Positions 52,758 to 61,269 of a stretch of 64,000 nucleotides of DNA are shown in pieces. The number at the start of each line of letters is the position of its first letter. The stretch's first letter is position 1. Below the pieces are notes generated by a model, which saw nothing but the letters and a program-made list of their open reading frames with translations, searched no databases and was not told where the DNA came from. A program made the translations under genes and the position numbers. This DNA is from Xanthomonas nasturtii. Lineage in GTDB: Bacteria; Pseudomonadota; Gammaproteobacteria; Xanthomonadales; Xanthomonadaceae. The DNA lies in NCBI RefSeq assembly GCF_001660815.1, contig NZ_LYMI01000002.1, forward strand, positions 1-64,000, given 5' to 3'.

Positions 52758-53519
52758 GTGCCCGTTCAATTCCCCCTCAAGCTTGTCGACCGGCGCATGA
52801 TTGCGCCCACCGTGGCCCACTGCCAGTTCGTGCGTGACGACGGGCAGCCGCTGGATTTCCAGCCCGGCCAGTTCATCCAGATCCATTTCGATTACGCCGA
52901 TGGCACGCCGACCAAGCGCAGCTATTCGCTGGCGACCATCCACGACCACGCGCTGGGGCCGGGCGAGGCGGTGGAGATCGCGGTGAGCTTCGTGCCCGGC
53001 GGCTCGGCCACGGCGCTGTTCGAAGGCCTGGAGATCGGCGACCAGCTGCTGGCCAGCGGGCCCTACGGCCGCCTCCGCCTGCAGCCGGGCGACCACAACC
53101 AGCGCTATGTGCTGATCGCCACCGGCACCGGGGTCACCCCGTACCGGTCGATGCTGCCGTTGCTGGCCGAGGCGATCGCCACCCGTGGCGTGCAGGTGGT
53201 CCTGCTGCAGGGCGCGCGCACGCCGGCCGAGCTGCTGTACGGCGAGGATTTCCGCGCGTTTGCCGAGGCGCATCCGCAGTTCCGCTACGTGCCGTGTTTC
53301 TCACGCGAGTTGCCCGCCCAACCGCATGCCGATGTGCGGCATGGCTATGTGCAGCAGCATCTGGCCGCGTTCGCACCCGATGCCGCGCACGATATCGCCT
53401 ACCTGTGCGGCAACCCGGACATGGTGGACACCTGCCTGGAGGCGCTGAAGGTGGCCGGGCTGCCCAGTGCGCAGATCCGTCGCGAGAAGTACGTCAGCTC
53501 CACGCCGCCCAAGGTCTGA
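52758..53519 (+). CDS. Ferredoxin/flavodoxin-NADP+ reductase
   Basis: 253 residues from GTG at 52758. The FAD-binding motif is KRSYSLATIH (near 52), the pyridine-nucleotide part starts ATGTGVTPYRSM (near 120), and CGNPDMVD near 215 and REKYVSS at the end match bacterial FPR enzymes. It shuttles electrons between NADPH and ferredoxin or flavodoxin. It is read divergently from the ABC exporter; the 101-bp gap contains an AT-rich TTATTATA at 52700-52707 that could be part of a promoter. Confidence 0.87.
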   Translation: MPVQFPLKLVDRRMIAPTVAHCQFVRDDGQPLDFQPGQFIQIHFDYADGTPTKRSYSLATIHDHALGPGEAVEIAVSFVPGGSATALFEGLEIGDQLLASGPYGRLRLQPGDHNQRYVLIATGTGVTPYRSMLPLLAEAIATRGVQVVLLQGARTPAELLYGEDFRAFAEAHPQFRYVPCFSRELPAQPHADVRHGYVQQHLAAFAPDAAHDIAYLCGNPDMVDTCLEALKVAGLPSAQIRREKYVSSTPPKV

Positions 53520-53603
53520 GGCGGCATGCAGGCGGCGCGCCCGCGGCCTGCCCCTGCCTGTGCGCTGTGACGACAGGCGGCGCGGCGCCGCCTTGCTGCG
53601 GCG

Positions 53604-54620
53604 CTAGGCCATTGCGGCCCGAAGCGCCGGCGGGCGCTGCAGCTCCACCGTGACATGCACCAGTTCTTCGTGGATCTGCAGTGCGTTGCGCACCAGCTGC
53701 GCGTCGATATCGGCTGCGGTGACCAGGCTGACGACGCAGGCATATCGCTCGCTGCCGACGCGCCAGACATGCAGATCGGCGATGTCGATCGCATGGGGAA
53801 GCTCGGCGATGACCTGCTTCACTTCTGCCACCACCGGTGCGTCCATTTCCGCATCCAGCAATACGCTGCCGGTGCTGCGCAGCAGGCCCCAGGCCCAGAC
53901 GGTGACCAGCACCGCACCCACAATGCCCATGATGGGATCCAGCCAGGTCACGCCCCAGTGCATGCCGGCCACCAGCGCCACAATCGCAAGCACCGAGGTC
54001 GCCGCGTCGGCCACCATGTGCAGATATGCGGCACGCAGATTGAGATCGCTGTGCGCATCGTGGTGATGACCATGACCATGATGTCCGTGCGTGTGCGCAT
54101 GGCCATGACTGTCATGCGCGTGCGCGTGGCCGTGCGGATGACCATGCGCGTGGCCATGCCCATGCGAATCGCGCAGCCACCATGCGCAGATCAGGTTCAC
54201 CAGCAGGCCGATCACCGCAATCACGGTGGCTTCCTGATACTGGATGGCTTTGGGCGTCAACAGCCGTTCCACCGACTGGAACGCCATCAGCCCGGCCACG
54301 CCCAGCAGCAGGATCGCGCTGGTGTAACCGCCCAGTACCTCGACCTTCCAGGTGCCGAAGCTGAAACGCACATCGCCGGCATGCTGCCGTGCGAAGCGAT
54401 AGGCGAACAACGCCAGCCCCAGCGCCAGCGCGTGCGAACTCATGTGCCAGCCGTCGGCGAGCAGGGCCATGGAGTTGAGCGTCCAACCGCCCACGATCTC
54501 CACCACCATCATGATCACGGTCAGGATCACCGCCTTGCGGGTGCTGCGTTCGGCGAGCGGGTTGGCGCTGGCAAAGGTGTGCGACTGCGTGCAATGCGGC
54601 GCGGGGTGCGTGATCGACAT
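53604..54620 (-). CDS. dmeF: CDF-family Ni/Co efflux protein with His-rich loop
   Basis: 338 residues with six membrane helices. Metal-site residues are seen in LLADGWHMSSHALA and YLHMVADAATSVLA (HxxxD in helices 2 and 5). Between helices 4 and 5 lies a long His/Gly loop (about 153-190) with over 20 His. This is the DmeF pattern of CDF exporters for Co2+ and Ni2+. A cytoplasmic C-terminal domain completes it. It is read divergently from an RcnR-type repressor, with two operators in the gap. Confidence 0.88.
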   Translation of the reverse strand: MSITHPAPHCTQSHTFASANPLAERSTRKAVILTVIMMVVEIVGGWTLNSMALLADGWHMSSHALALGLALFAYRFARQHAGDVRFSFGTWKVEVLGGYTSAILLLGVAGLMAFQSVERLLTPKAIQYQEATVIAVIGLLVNLICAWWLRDSHGHGHAHGHPHGHAHAHDSHGHAHTHGHHGHGHHHDAHSDLNLRAAYLHMVADAATSVLAIVALVAGMHWGVTWLDPIMGIVGAVLVTVWAWGLLRSTGSVLLDAEMDAPVVAEVKQVIAELPHAIDIADLHVWRVGSERYACVVSLVTAADIDAQLVRNALQIHEELVHVTVELQRPPALRAAMA

Positions 54621-54641
54621 CGGCGGTGGCTCTGGCTAAGG

Positions 54642-54679
54642 TACCCCCACAGGGTATCCCAAATACCCCTGGGGGGTAT
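54642..54679. promoter_or_regulatory. Paired G-tract operators of the RcnR-type repressor
   Basis: TACCCCCACAGGGTA at 54642-54656 and ATACCCCTGGGGGGTAT at 54663-54679 lie in the 65-bp gap between dmeF and its repressor. G/C-tract flanked by TA-rich inverted repeats is the known operator form for RcnR/FrmR/CsoR proteins. Two sites fit shared control of both divergent promoters. Confidence 0.8.
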
Positions 54680-54685
54680 AGTTCG

Positions 54686-54958
54686 ATGGCACATCTGAAT
54701 CAGGACAAATCCAAACTGCTTGCGCGCGTGCGCAGGATCCGCGGGCAGGTGGAAGGGCTGGAAAAAGCCTTGGCGCAGGACGTGGAGTGCACCGCGTTGC
54801 TGACCCAGGTGGCTGCGTTCCGCGGCGCGGCGCAGGGCTTGATGGTCGAGCTGCTCAGCGCGCATCTGAAGCATCACGTTGCCGCGCCGGAGGCACTGGG
54901 CGAGCGCGAGCTGGCGGTGGATGACATCACAGCCATCCTCAAGACCTATCTCAAGTAA
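54686..54958 (+). CDS. RcnR/FrmR-family Ni/Co-responsive repressor
   Basis: 90 residues from ATG at 54686. The all-helical DUF156 fold is evident from KLLARVRRIRGQVEGLEKAL. The metal-ligand set of RcnR is complete: His3, Cys35, His60 and His64. FrmR proteins lack His3 and His64, so metal sensing (Ni2+/Co2+) is favoured over formaldehyde sensing. It probably represses dmeF and itself through the operators at 54642-54679. It matches the DmeR role known in rhizobia, though there dmeR and dmeF are co-directional. Confidence 0.87.
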   Translation: MAHLNQDKSKLLARVRRIRGQVEGLEKALAQDVECTALLTQVAAFRGAAQGLMVELLSAHLKHHVAAPEALGERELAVDDITAILKTYLK

Positions 54959-55215
54959 GCGCGACCACCGCAACGAGCGGGCGTAGTCAGGTGTGCGTGG
55001 TCTTCGCCTGGTACGGCATGCGCGGGCCGTCTCACGCATGCAACCGCGTGAGCCAACGCGGGTGACAAACCGCATCGCACGCATCACGCCAGCAAAGACG
55101 GTGCGCGCGATGCGGACAGGCGCGTCGCGCGCTGGAGTGCCTGCATCAAGGTGGAGTGCCGATGACGCAGACCGCGCATGGCCGATTGCAGTGCGCGGCC
55201 CGGTGCCATGCACGC

Positions 55216-56073
55216 TCAGCGCGCCGTCGGCTCCAGTGTCAGCAGCACCACATCGTTGCTGCGCATCGGCAGGCTGATCTCGACCAGGCCATCGGCGCCC
55301 AAGCGCACGCGACGATCCTGTTGGGGCACATCGCGCGTGGCCTGTTGCAGCGGCGTCAACTGACGCGGCGCCAACTCCTTGGGCATGCCCATGTCGATGT
55401 ACAGCGACAGCGGGTCGTTGCGCCGGTAGCCGGTCTTGCGCACCTGCAGCTGGTAGGTGCCAGCCGGCACATGCGTCACGCGCATGCGCAGCGGTGCGCT
55501 GTCGGTGGCTGGCGCCTGCTCGGTATTAAACGACGTATTGCTCACCGCCTGCACCGGCTGCTGCCAATCCCACACCAGCGCAGCCAGACGCTTGCCGTCC
55601 ACTGCGGCCAATGCATGCGCATCGGCGAGCGGAATCTCGCGGCCCTTGAGCGCGTTCAAGTATTTGTAGGCGAACCAAGCCGGCTTGCGAATGCCTTCGC
55701 GGTTCATCAGCCCGAACCCGCCATGGAACGGCGTAGGCGGCGGGCCGGGTTCTTCGAACAGATCGGTATAGGTCCAGTAACTCATGCCCTGCACCAGGCC
55801 TTTGACCTGCTTGAGCTTGGTCAGGATGTAGGATGCGTTGATGTAGCTGTCGTGCACGTAATCGCGTGGCGTGTAGCTGCTGCTCCACTCGGTGAGGTAC
55901 AGCGGCAGATCCGGGAATGGCGAGGCCTGGATCTGTGCATGGACGCGGCGCACATCGCCAACAATGGCATCCGGCGATGCAGACAATTTGACGTCCTGCT
56001 TGCCGTTTTCATCCAGAAAGCCGCCGTCCACGCCGTAGGTATGCGTGGTCACGAAATCGATCGGCAGCTTGCA
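55216..56073 (-). pseudogene. Truncated GH39 beta-xylosidase
   Basis: The minus strand encodes the C-terminal part of a GH39 glycosidase. KLPIDFVTTHTYGVDGG comes first, then LYLTEWSSSY with the nucleophile Glu, and GMSYWTYTDLFEEPGPP. A beta-sandwich end (VPAGTYQLQVRKTGYRRND) follows. The catalytic domain's first half, including the acid/base Glu, is missing: homology stops at about 56073, and the frame upstream is unrelated Cys/Arg-rich sequence. The intact enzyme would release xylose from plant xylan. It is a 5' truncation by deletion or rearrangement. Confidence 0.8.
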
Positions 56074-56550
56074 AAAAATCCGAACGCATTGCCGCTTCCG
56101 CTGAAGGTCGAGCAGGCAGCGTAACGCAGTGCGGCAGAGCACTGCAGACCAGACGAAGTGACATGGAACGGCTGACAGACGGGCTGCGCACTTGCCAGGC
56201 GGGTCCCGCCGTTGCTGCGAACCCTGACGTAACACGCGTACGCTGCGGTTCCTGTGCGCCGTCTGCAGCCACTGACGACCGCTCGCGACGTGTTGTTAGC
56301 CGCTCCTGGACCAGGCAACGGAGACGTACGCAGATGTGTCCGCTCGAATGTGTAAAGGATGCTTGACAGAAGGACTCGGCAAGCGCATCTTGCCTGTCAA
56401 GCGCACTTGACAGGCGAATGCGATGCGGCAGCGGCGTAAGCAAATGGAATGCGGGCATGGCTGCGCAGCAAAACGTGCTGTGCACACCGTCGCCGGACGT
56501 ATGCGCAGTGAGTACGCCGTGCATGCACCCGTTGCGCCGAGGCCGTGCAA
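56074..56550. other. Intergenic region upstream of membrane protein/XRE pair
   Basis: 477 bp after the truncation point of the xylosidase remnant. No gene was recognised. It contains a perfect 9-bp-arm palindrome, CCTGTCAAG-CGCA-CTTGACAGG (56393-56414), and another CTTGACAG at 56372-56379. Both are possible operator half-sites for the XRE regulator downstream. Confidence 0.5.
56393..56414. promoter_or_regulatory. 22-bp palindrome, candidate operator
   Basis: CCTGTCAAGCGCACTTGACAGG has perfect 9-bp arms around CGCA. It lies 137 bases before the membrane protein gene. A direct repeat of the CTTGACAG half lies 14 bases upstream. The regulator that binds it is unknown; the XRE protein at 57135-57335 is the nearest candidate. 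Confidence 0.5.
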
Positions 56551-57138
56551 ATGAACCGCTGCAAGCGCAACGCGCTGCTGGTGTTCTTGCTGGGCCTGGT
56601 CTTGCTCGGCATCGGGCTGCTGGGGGTGTGGCAGGTGCTGCCCTTGAACAATTACATCGCCGGGCTTAGCGCCGGTATCGGTGGCTCGTGCATGCTGCTG
56701 TCGCTGCCGATGTGGCTGGCGCGCAGCGACATGCGCGACAGCACCCGCCCTGCCTTGGCACAGCGCTATTACCGTGAATTCGGCGTACCGATGCTGGTGT
56801 ACGTGGCGGTGATGCTGTTTTGGCGTTACCTGCTTGCGCACGTGGCCCCGAACTGGGCGCGGGTGCTGATTGCCTTGCTGCCGGCATTGCTGGTGGTGCT
56901 GGTGATTCGCGCGGTGGCGCGTTACGTGCGCGATTGGGACGAGATGCAACGGCGTATCGAGCTGGAAGCGATCGCCATTGCCGCCGGCCTGGTCAGCGGT
57001 GCGTACATGACCGCCGGATTTCTGCAGGCCGCCGAGCTGATCGACATCCCGGCAAGCGCGGCGATGCTGTGGGTGTTCCCGCTGCTGTGCGCCATCTATG
57101 GCATCACCAAAAGCATCCATGCGCGTCGTTTTGCATGA
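56551..57138 (+). CDS. Six-TM membrane protein coupled to an XRE regulator
   Basis: 195 residues from ATG at 56551. Hydrophobic segments lie at about 10-28, 34-54, 76-92, 99-120, 143-160 and 168-186, separated by short charged loops (RAVARYVRDWDEMQRRIELE). No catalytic motif is seen. The stop overlaps the XRE start (ATGA at 57135-57138). Membrane protein/XRE pairs of this kind are frequent in bacteria, with the regulator thought to control the pair; the membrane partner's job is unknown. Confidence 0.75.
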   Translation: MNRCKRNALLVFLLGLVLLGIGLLGVWQVLPLNNYIAGLSAGIGGSCMLLSLPMWLARSDMRDSTRPALAQRYYREFGVPMLVYVAVMLFWRYLLAHVAPNWARVLIALLPALLVVLVIRAVARYVRDWDEMQRRIELEAIAIAAGLVSGAYMTAGFLQAAELIDIPASAAMLWVFPLLCAIYGITKSIHARRFA

Positions 57139-57335
57139 ATAGCCGCGTGCGCGAATTGCGCGAGGCCAGTGGCTGGTCGCAAGGGGAGCTGGCCGAGCGG
57201 TTGGGCGTGTCGCGGCAGACCATCAATGCGTTGGAAACCGGAAAATACGATCCCAGCTTGCCGTTGGCGTTTCGGATCGCACGGTTGTTCGGGGAATCGA
57301 TCGAGCACGTTTTTCTTTACGAAGACGGGCATTAG
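57135..57335 (+). CDS. Small XRE-family transcriptional regulator
   Basis: 66 residues from ATG at 57135. The helix-turn-helix is GWSQGELAERLGVSRQTINALETGKYDPSL in conventional spacing (about 13-42), followed by LAFRIARLFGESIEHVF. It is a single-domain DNA-binding protein. Its TAG stop (57333-57335) is made from the TA target site plus the first G of the MITE-like element downstream. Confidence 0.87.
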   Translation: MNSRVRELREASGWSQGELAERLGVSRQTINALETGKYDPSLPLAFRIARLFGESIEHVFLYEDGH

Positions 57336-57544
57336 AGCGTGTTATGCACCTTGAGATGAGATGCGTTGGCGGTCAGCGGCGCGCGCTCCGTGCCGCTGAC
57401 CGCCAACCCTCCGGGAAGCGCCCTGTGGCGCGCCGATACCGCGTTGCGCGCCTTGCCCAGGCGGGCAGCCTGGGCCGCAGCGCACGCCTTGCCTCGACGC
57501 GCCACAGGACGCTTCGCACTCATCTCAAAGTACATAACACGCTC
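57335..57544. mobile_element. 210-bp MITE-like element with nested inverted repeats
   Basis: Terminal inverted repeats read GAGCGTGTTATGCACCTTGAGATGAG on the left, with the right end matching at all but two or three positions. TA flanks both ends (57333-57334 and 57545-57546), as expected for a target duplication. Inside are two more inverted repeats: GTTGGCGGTCAGCGGC (57365-57380) pairs perfectly with 57392-57407, and AAGCGCCCTGTGGCGCG (57416-57432) pairs with 57498-57514. There is no gene. It is probably a non-autonomous element mobilised by a transposase elsewhere. Confidence 0.8.
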
Positions 57545-57607
57545 TAGTTGCAGCGGTCACGTATGGCCGCATGCAATGTCAGGGGACAGGGAATACCAGG
57601 AGATAGG

Positions 57608-59209
57608 ATGACGATGCTCAAGCAATCCACAGTGGTGGTGGCAGTGCTGGTCGCGATGCTGGCTGCCGGATGCCAGCGCGCCGCAGCGCCCGCCACGGAG
57701 AGGGACGTTGCCGGAAAAACTGCCGCCGCAACCCCGGGCAACACCGCGCAGCAGCCCGCTGCGACAACGCCGCCCGGCAGCGCCGCGGGCAATCGCTACG
57801 GCGCGCTTCAGTTCACGCCGTGCACGTTGAGCTCTGGCGGCGCCGCCGGCAATATCGAAGCGCAGTGCGCCAGTCTGCGCGTGCCGGAAAATCCGGCCGC
57901 GCCGAGCGGGCGCAGCATCGCCTTGAAGATCGCCTGGCTGGAAAGCGATGCCGGCGCCGGCAGCACGCCGGACCCGGTGTTCTTCATTGCCGGTGGGCCG
58001 GGGCAGTCGGCAACCGAGGTCGCGGCCATCGTGGACATGGGGCTGCATGAGGTGGGCAAGCAGCGCGACATTTTTCTGGTCGATCAGCGCGGTACCGGTG
58101 GCTCGCATCCGCTGGAATGTCGCGATGCGGCCGGCAAGCCGCTGGACCTGGAAAACAGCAGCGCGGCCAGCGCCGAGCAACTGACCGACCATGCGCGCAG
58201 GTGCGCCGAGGGTTTGCGCAACGATGCCGACCCGCGCTACTTCACCACCAGCGAAGCCATCGGCGATCTGGACGCGGTACGCGCCGCATTGGGCGTGCAA
58301 ACGTTGAACCTGATCGGTGCCTCGTACGGCACGCGTGTGGCGCAGCACTATGCCGCGCGCTATCCGCAGCACACCCGCACCGTGGTGATCGATGGTGTGG
58401 CGCCGAACGATCTGGTGATCGGCGGCGAGTTCGCACGCACCTTCGAAGATGCGATCGCGCTGCAGTCGGCGCAATGCCGTCAACAACCTGCCTGCGCCAA
58501 GCGCTTTCCGGTGGATACCGCCACGCAGTTGCGCCAGGTGGTCGAGCGGTTGCGGCAGGCACCGGTGGCCGTGGAGTATCGCGACCCGCGCACAGGCGCC
58601 GTGCGCCATGAGCAGGTCACTGCCGACACCGTCGTGGGGCTGGCGTTCGGATTCTCGTATGCGCCGGAAACCGCCTCGCTGTTGCCGCTGGTGCTGGACG
58701 AAGCCGCCGCAGGCCGTTATGCCTCGTTGATGGCGTTGGCGCAGATGAGCGCATCGGGCATGTCCGATCAGATGAATCGCCTGATGCAATGGTCGGTGTT
58801 GTGCAGCGAAGATGCCGGGCGTTATCACGCACCCGCACAGAAGGACACCACCTTGCTGGGCAACGAGGTGGCCGAGATGTTCTTCGCACCGTGCAAGGTG
58901 TGGCCATCAAAGCCGGCACCGGCGGCTGCGAGCGCGCCGTTCCGCTCGACGCTGCCGGTGTTGCTGCTCTCCGGGCAGCTCGATCCGGTGACACCGCCAC
59001 GCTACGCCGAACGGGTGCTGCAAGGCCTGCCCAATGGCCGCCACGTGATTGCGCCCGGGCAGGGGCATGGCGTGTTCCGGCTGGGTTGCATGCCCAAGGT
59101 GCTGAGCCAGTTTCTGCAGACCGCCGACGCCAAGGCGCTGGATACCAGCTGCGTGGCCAGCCTCAACACCGTGCCTGCCTTTACCTCGTTCAACGGATGG
59201 GAACCATGA
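57608..59209 (+). CDS. Alpha/beta-hydrolase lipoprotein (TAP-like peptidase)
   Basis: 533 residues from ATG at 57608, with AGGAG just upstream. The lipobox LAAGC places the lipidated Cys at 22, and an Ala/Pro-rich linker follows. The hydrolase core has FFIAGGPGQSA, the nucleophile elbow GASYGTRVA, LLSGQLDPVTPP (Asp) and GQGHGVFRLGC (His). The late part fits the TAP-like C-terminal domain of tripeptidyl aminopeptidases. It should be anchored in the envelope. A 12-codon frame links it to the ABC genes downstream. Confidence 0.87.
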   Translation: MTMLKQSTVVVAVLVAMLAAGCQRAAAPATERDVAGKTAAATPGNTAQQPAATTPPGSAAGNRYGALQFTPCTLSSGGAAGNIEAQCASLRVPENPAAPSGRSIALKIAWLESDAGAGSTPDPVFFIAGGPGQSATEVAAIVDMGLHEVGKQRDIFLVDQRGTGGSHPLECRDAAGKPLDLENSSAASAEQLTDHARRCAEGLRNDADPRYFTTSEAIGDLDAVRAALGVQTLNLIGASYGTRVAQHYAARYPQHTRTVVIDGVAPNDLVIGGEFARTFEDAIALQSAQCRQQPACAKRFPVDTATQLRQVVERLRQAPVAVEYRDPRTGAVRHEQVTADTVVGLAFGFSYAPETASLLPLVLDEAAAGRYASLMALAQMSASGMSDQMNRLMQWSVLCSEDAGRYHAPAQKDTTLLGNEVAEMFFAPCKVWPSKPAPAAASAPFRSTLPVLLLSGQLDPVTPPRYAERVLQGLPNGRHVIAPGQGHGVFRLGCMPKVLSQFLQTADAKALDTSCVASLNTVPAFTSFNGWEP

Positions 59210-59244
59210 GCCGCATCGACCACGCCACGGAGGCGCTCGCATGA
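59206..59244 (+). CDS. 12-residue linking frame between hydrolase and ABC ATPase
   Basis: ATG at 59206 overlaps the hydrolase TGA, and the frame (MSRIDHATEALA) ends in a TGA that overlaps the ATPase ATG (59241-59244). It contains CGGAGG, the ribosome site for the ATPase. It may relay translation between the two genes and need not make a functional peptide. Confidence 0.4.
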   Translation: MSRIDHATEALA

Positions 59245-59987
59245 TCGTCGTCGATACCCTGCACAAGTCGTTCAAGACCAAGACCGGGCTGGTGAAAGCC
59301 GTCGATGGGGTCAGTTTCAGCGCTGGCGATGGCCAGATCACCGGGCTGCTCGGTCCCAACGGCGCCGGCAAGACCACCACCTTGCGCATGCTTTACACGC
59401 TGATGTCGCCCGACCAGGGCAGCGTCACTGTCGACGGCGTGGATGTCGCCCGCGACCCGGTGACGGTGCGCCGCGCGCTCGGCGTGTTGCCGGATGCGCG
59501 CGGGGTCTACAAGCGGCTGACCGCACGCGAAAACATCGCCTACTTCGGTGAGTTGCATGGCCTGTCGCGCACGCAGATCGCGCAGCGCACGGGTTTGCTG
59601 TCCAAGGCGTTGGACATGGACGACATTCTGGACCGTCAGACCGAAGGCTTCAGCCAGGGCCAGCGCACCAAGACCGCCATTGCGCGGGCGTTGGTGCACG
59701 ACCCGCGCAATGTGATTCTGGACGAGCCCACCAACGGCCTGGATGTGATGACCACCCGCGCCATGCGCGGCTTCCTGCAGCAGCTGCGCGCGGAGGGACG
59801 TTGCGTGATCTTTTCCAGCCACATCATGCAGGAGGTGGCGGCGCTGTGCGATCGCATCGTCATCATCGCCAAGGGCACGGTGGTGGCATCCGGCAGCGCC
59901 GACGAACTGCGCGCCGCCACCGGCGAAGACAACCTGGAAGACGCCTTCGTCAAGGCGATCGGCTCGGACGAGGGGCTGCACGCATGA
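59241..59987 (+). CDS. ABC transporter ATPase (NatA-like)
   Basis: 248 residues. Walker A is GPNGAGKTT (near 38), the signature is FSQGQRTK, Walker B is NVILDEP, and the switch is FSSHIMQE. The FSQGQ form of the signature and a short C-terminus are typical of NatA/antibiotic-type ABC-2 ATPases. It is read with the permease after it (ATGA overlap) and probably with the lipoprotein hydrolase before it. NatAB systems export Na+, but the substrate here is unknown. Confidence 0.88.
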   Translation: MIVVDTLHKSFKTKTGLVKAVDGVSFSAGDGQITGLLGPNGAGKTTTLRMLYTLMSPDQGSVTVDGVDVARDPVTVRRALGVLPDARGVYKRLTARENIAYFGELHGLSRTQIAQRTGLLSKALDMDDILDRQTEGFSQGQRTKTAIARALVHDPRNVILDEPTNGLDVMTTRAMRGFLQQLRAEGRCVIFSSHIMQEVAALCDRIVIIAKGTVVASGSADELRAATGEDNLEDAFVKAIGSDEGLHA

Positions 59988-61177
59988 GCACCACATCGTT
60001 GTTGTCCACGCTGTGGACCGTGCTGCGCAAGGAACTGCGCGACATCTCACGCGACCGCCGCACCCTGGCATTGGCGTTGCTGTTGTCGCCGTTGCTGTAC
60101 CCGATCCTGATCCTGGGCATGGGCGCCCTGAGCGAAAGCCGGGTGCGCACGCAGATCGACAAGCCGCTGGACATCCCCACGCTCGGTCGCGCCAACGCAC
60201 CGAATCTGGTGCGGTTTCTGGCTGCGCAAGGGCTCAACGCGGTGGACGCGCCCGCCGATCTGACCGCGGCGATTCGCAACCAGGATGTCGACGTGGCGCT
60301 GCGCATCAGCGACAGCTATGCGCAGGATTGGCGCGAAGGCCGGCCGGCGCTGGTGGAAGTCATCAAGGACAGCACGCGGCGCGAGGCCGACGTGCCGAGC
60401 ATGCGCCTGCAGGCCGCGCTCAGCGGTTATAGCCAGCAGGTCGGTGCTTTGCGGTTGCTGGCGCGCGGTATCGATGCGCAGGTGAGCCGGCCATTGGAAA
60501 TCGCTGCGCAGGACCTGGCCACCGCCGAAGCCAAGCGCGGCCAGATGATGGCGATGCTGTTGCCGGTGCTGCTGGTGATCACCTCATTTTTGGGCGGCGC
60601 CTCGTTGATTCTGGATGCCACCGCCGGCGAGCGCGAGCGCCAATCGCTTGAGCCCTTGCTTGCCACGCCCGCCCCACGCAGCGCGATCGTCAGCGGCAAG
60701 ATCGCGGCGGCCTGCGTGATCGGCATGGTGTCGCTAGTGCTCACGTTGTTGGCATTCAAACTGAGTGCGCAGCTATCCACCTCGAATCTGGGGCGCCAGC
60801 TCAATGTCGGTTTCGTGCCGATGCTGCAGATGCTCTTCATCCTGGTGCCGATGTTGTTCGTCGGCACCTCGCTGCTGACCTATCTGGCCGCCGCCGCCAA
60901 GAGCATGAAGGAAGCGCAGGCGCATATGACCTGGCTGTTGCTGCTGCCGATGCTGCCCGGTTACGCGCTGATGGCGTATCCGCTGAAAACGCAGCTATGG
61001 CATTTCGCGGTGCCGTTTCTGGCGCAGAACCAGATGCTGTTGAAGGTGATCCGCCACGAGACCATCAACGCGCAGACCTGGGCGGTGTATCTGCTGGCGG
61101 GTTTCGGTGTTGCGGCGTTGTTGTGGTATGCAGCACTGCGCCGTTATCACCAGGAGCGTCTTGCGATTTCAGGATGA
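59984..61177 (+). CDS. ABC-2 permease (NatB-like)
   Basis: 397 residues from ATG at 59984. The first helix lies at about 30-48, then comes a large extracytoplasmic domain (about 50-180), then five helices from about 185 (MMAMLLPVLLVITSFLGGASL). ATAGERERQSLEPLLATPAPR in the loop is the hallmark of NatB-like ABC-2 permeases. It forms the exporter with the ATPase. Confidence 0.88.
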   Translation: MSTTSLLSTLWTVLRKELRDISRDRRTLALALLLSPLLYPILILGMGALSESRVRTQIDKPLDIPTLGRANAPNLVRFLAAQGLNAVDAPADLTAAIRNQDVDVALRISDSYAQDWREGRPALVEVIKDSTRREADVPSMRLQAALSGYSQQVGALRLLARGIDAQVSRPLEIAAQDLATAEAKRGQMMAMLLPVLLVITSFLGGASLILDATAGERERQSLEPLLATPAPRSAIVSGKIAAACVIGMVSLVLTLLAFKLSAQLSTSNLGRQLNVGFVPMLQMLFILVPMLFVGTSLLTYLAAAAKSMKEAQAHMTWLLLLPMLPGYALMAYPLKTQLWHFAVPFLAQNQMLLKVIRHETINAQTWAVYLLAGFGVAALLWYAALRRYHQERLAISG

Positions 61178-61269
61178 TGTTGGTTGCCCTACGCCTTGTT
61201 TTAAAACTTGCCCCGGCCTAGTGGTCCGGCGTATAGAGGCTCACGTGACCGAGCCAGCTACGGATCACC

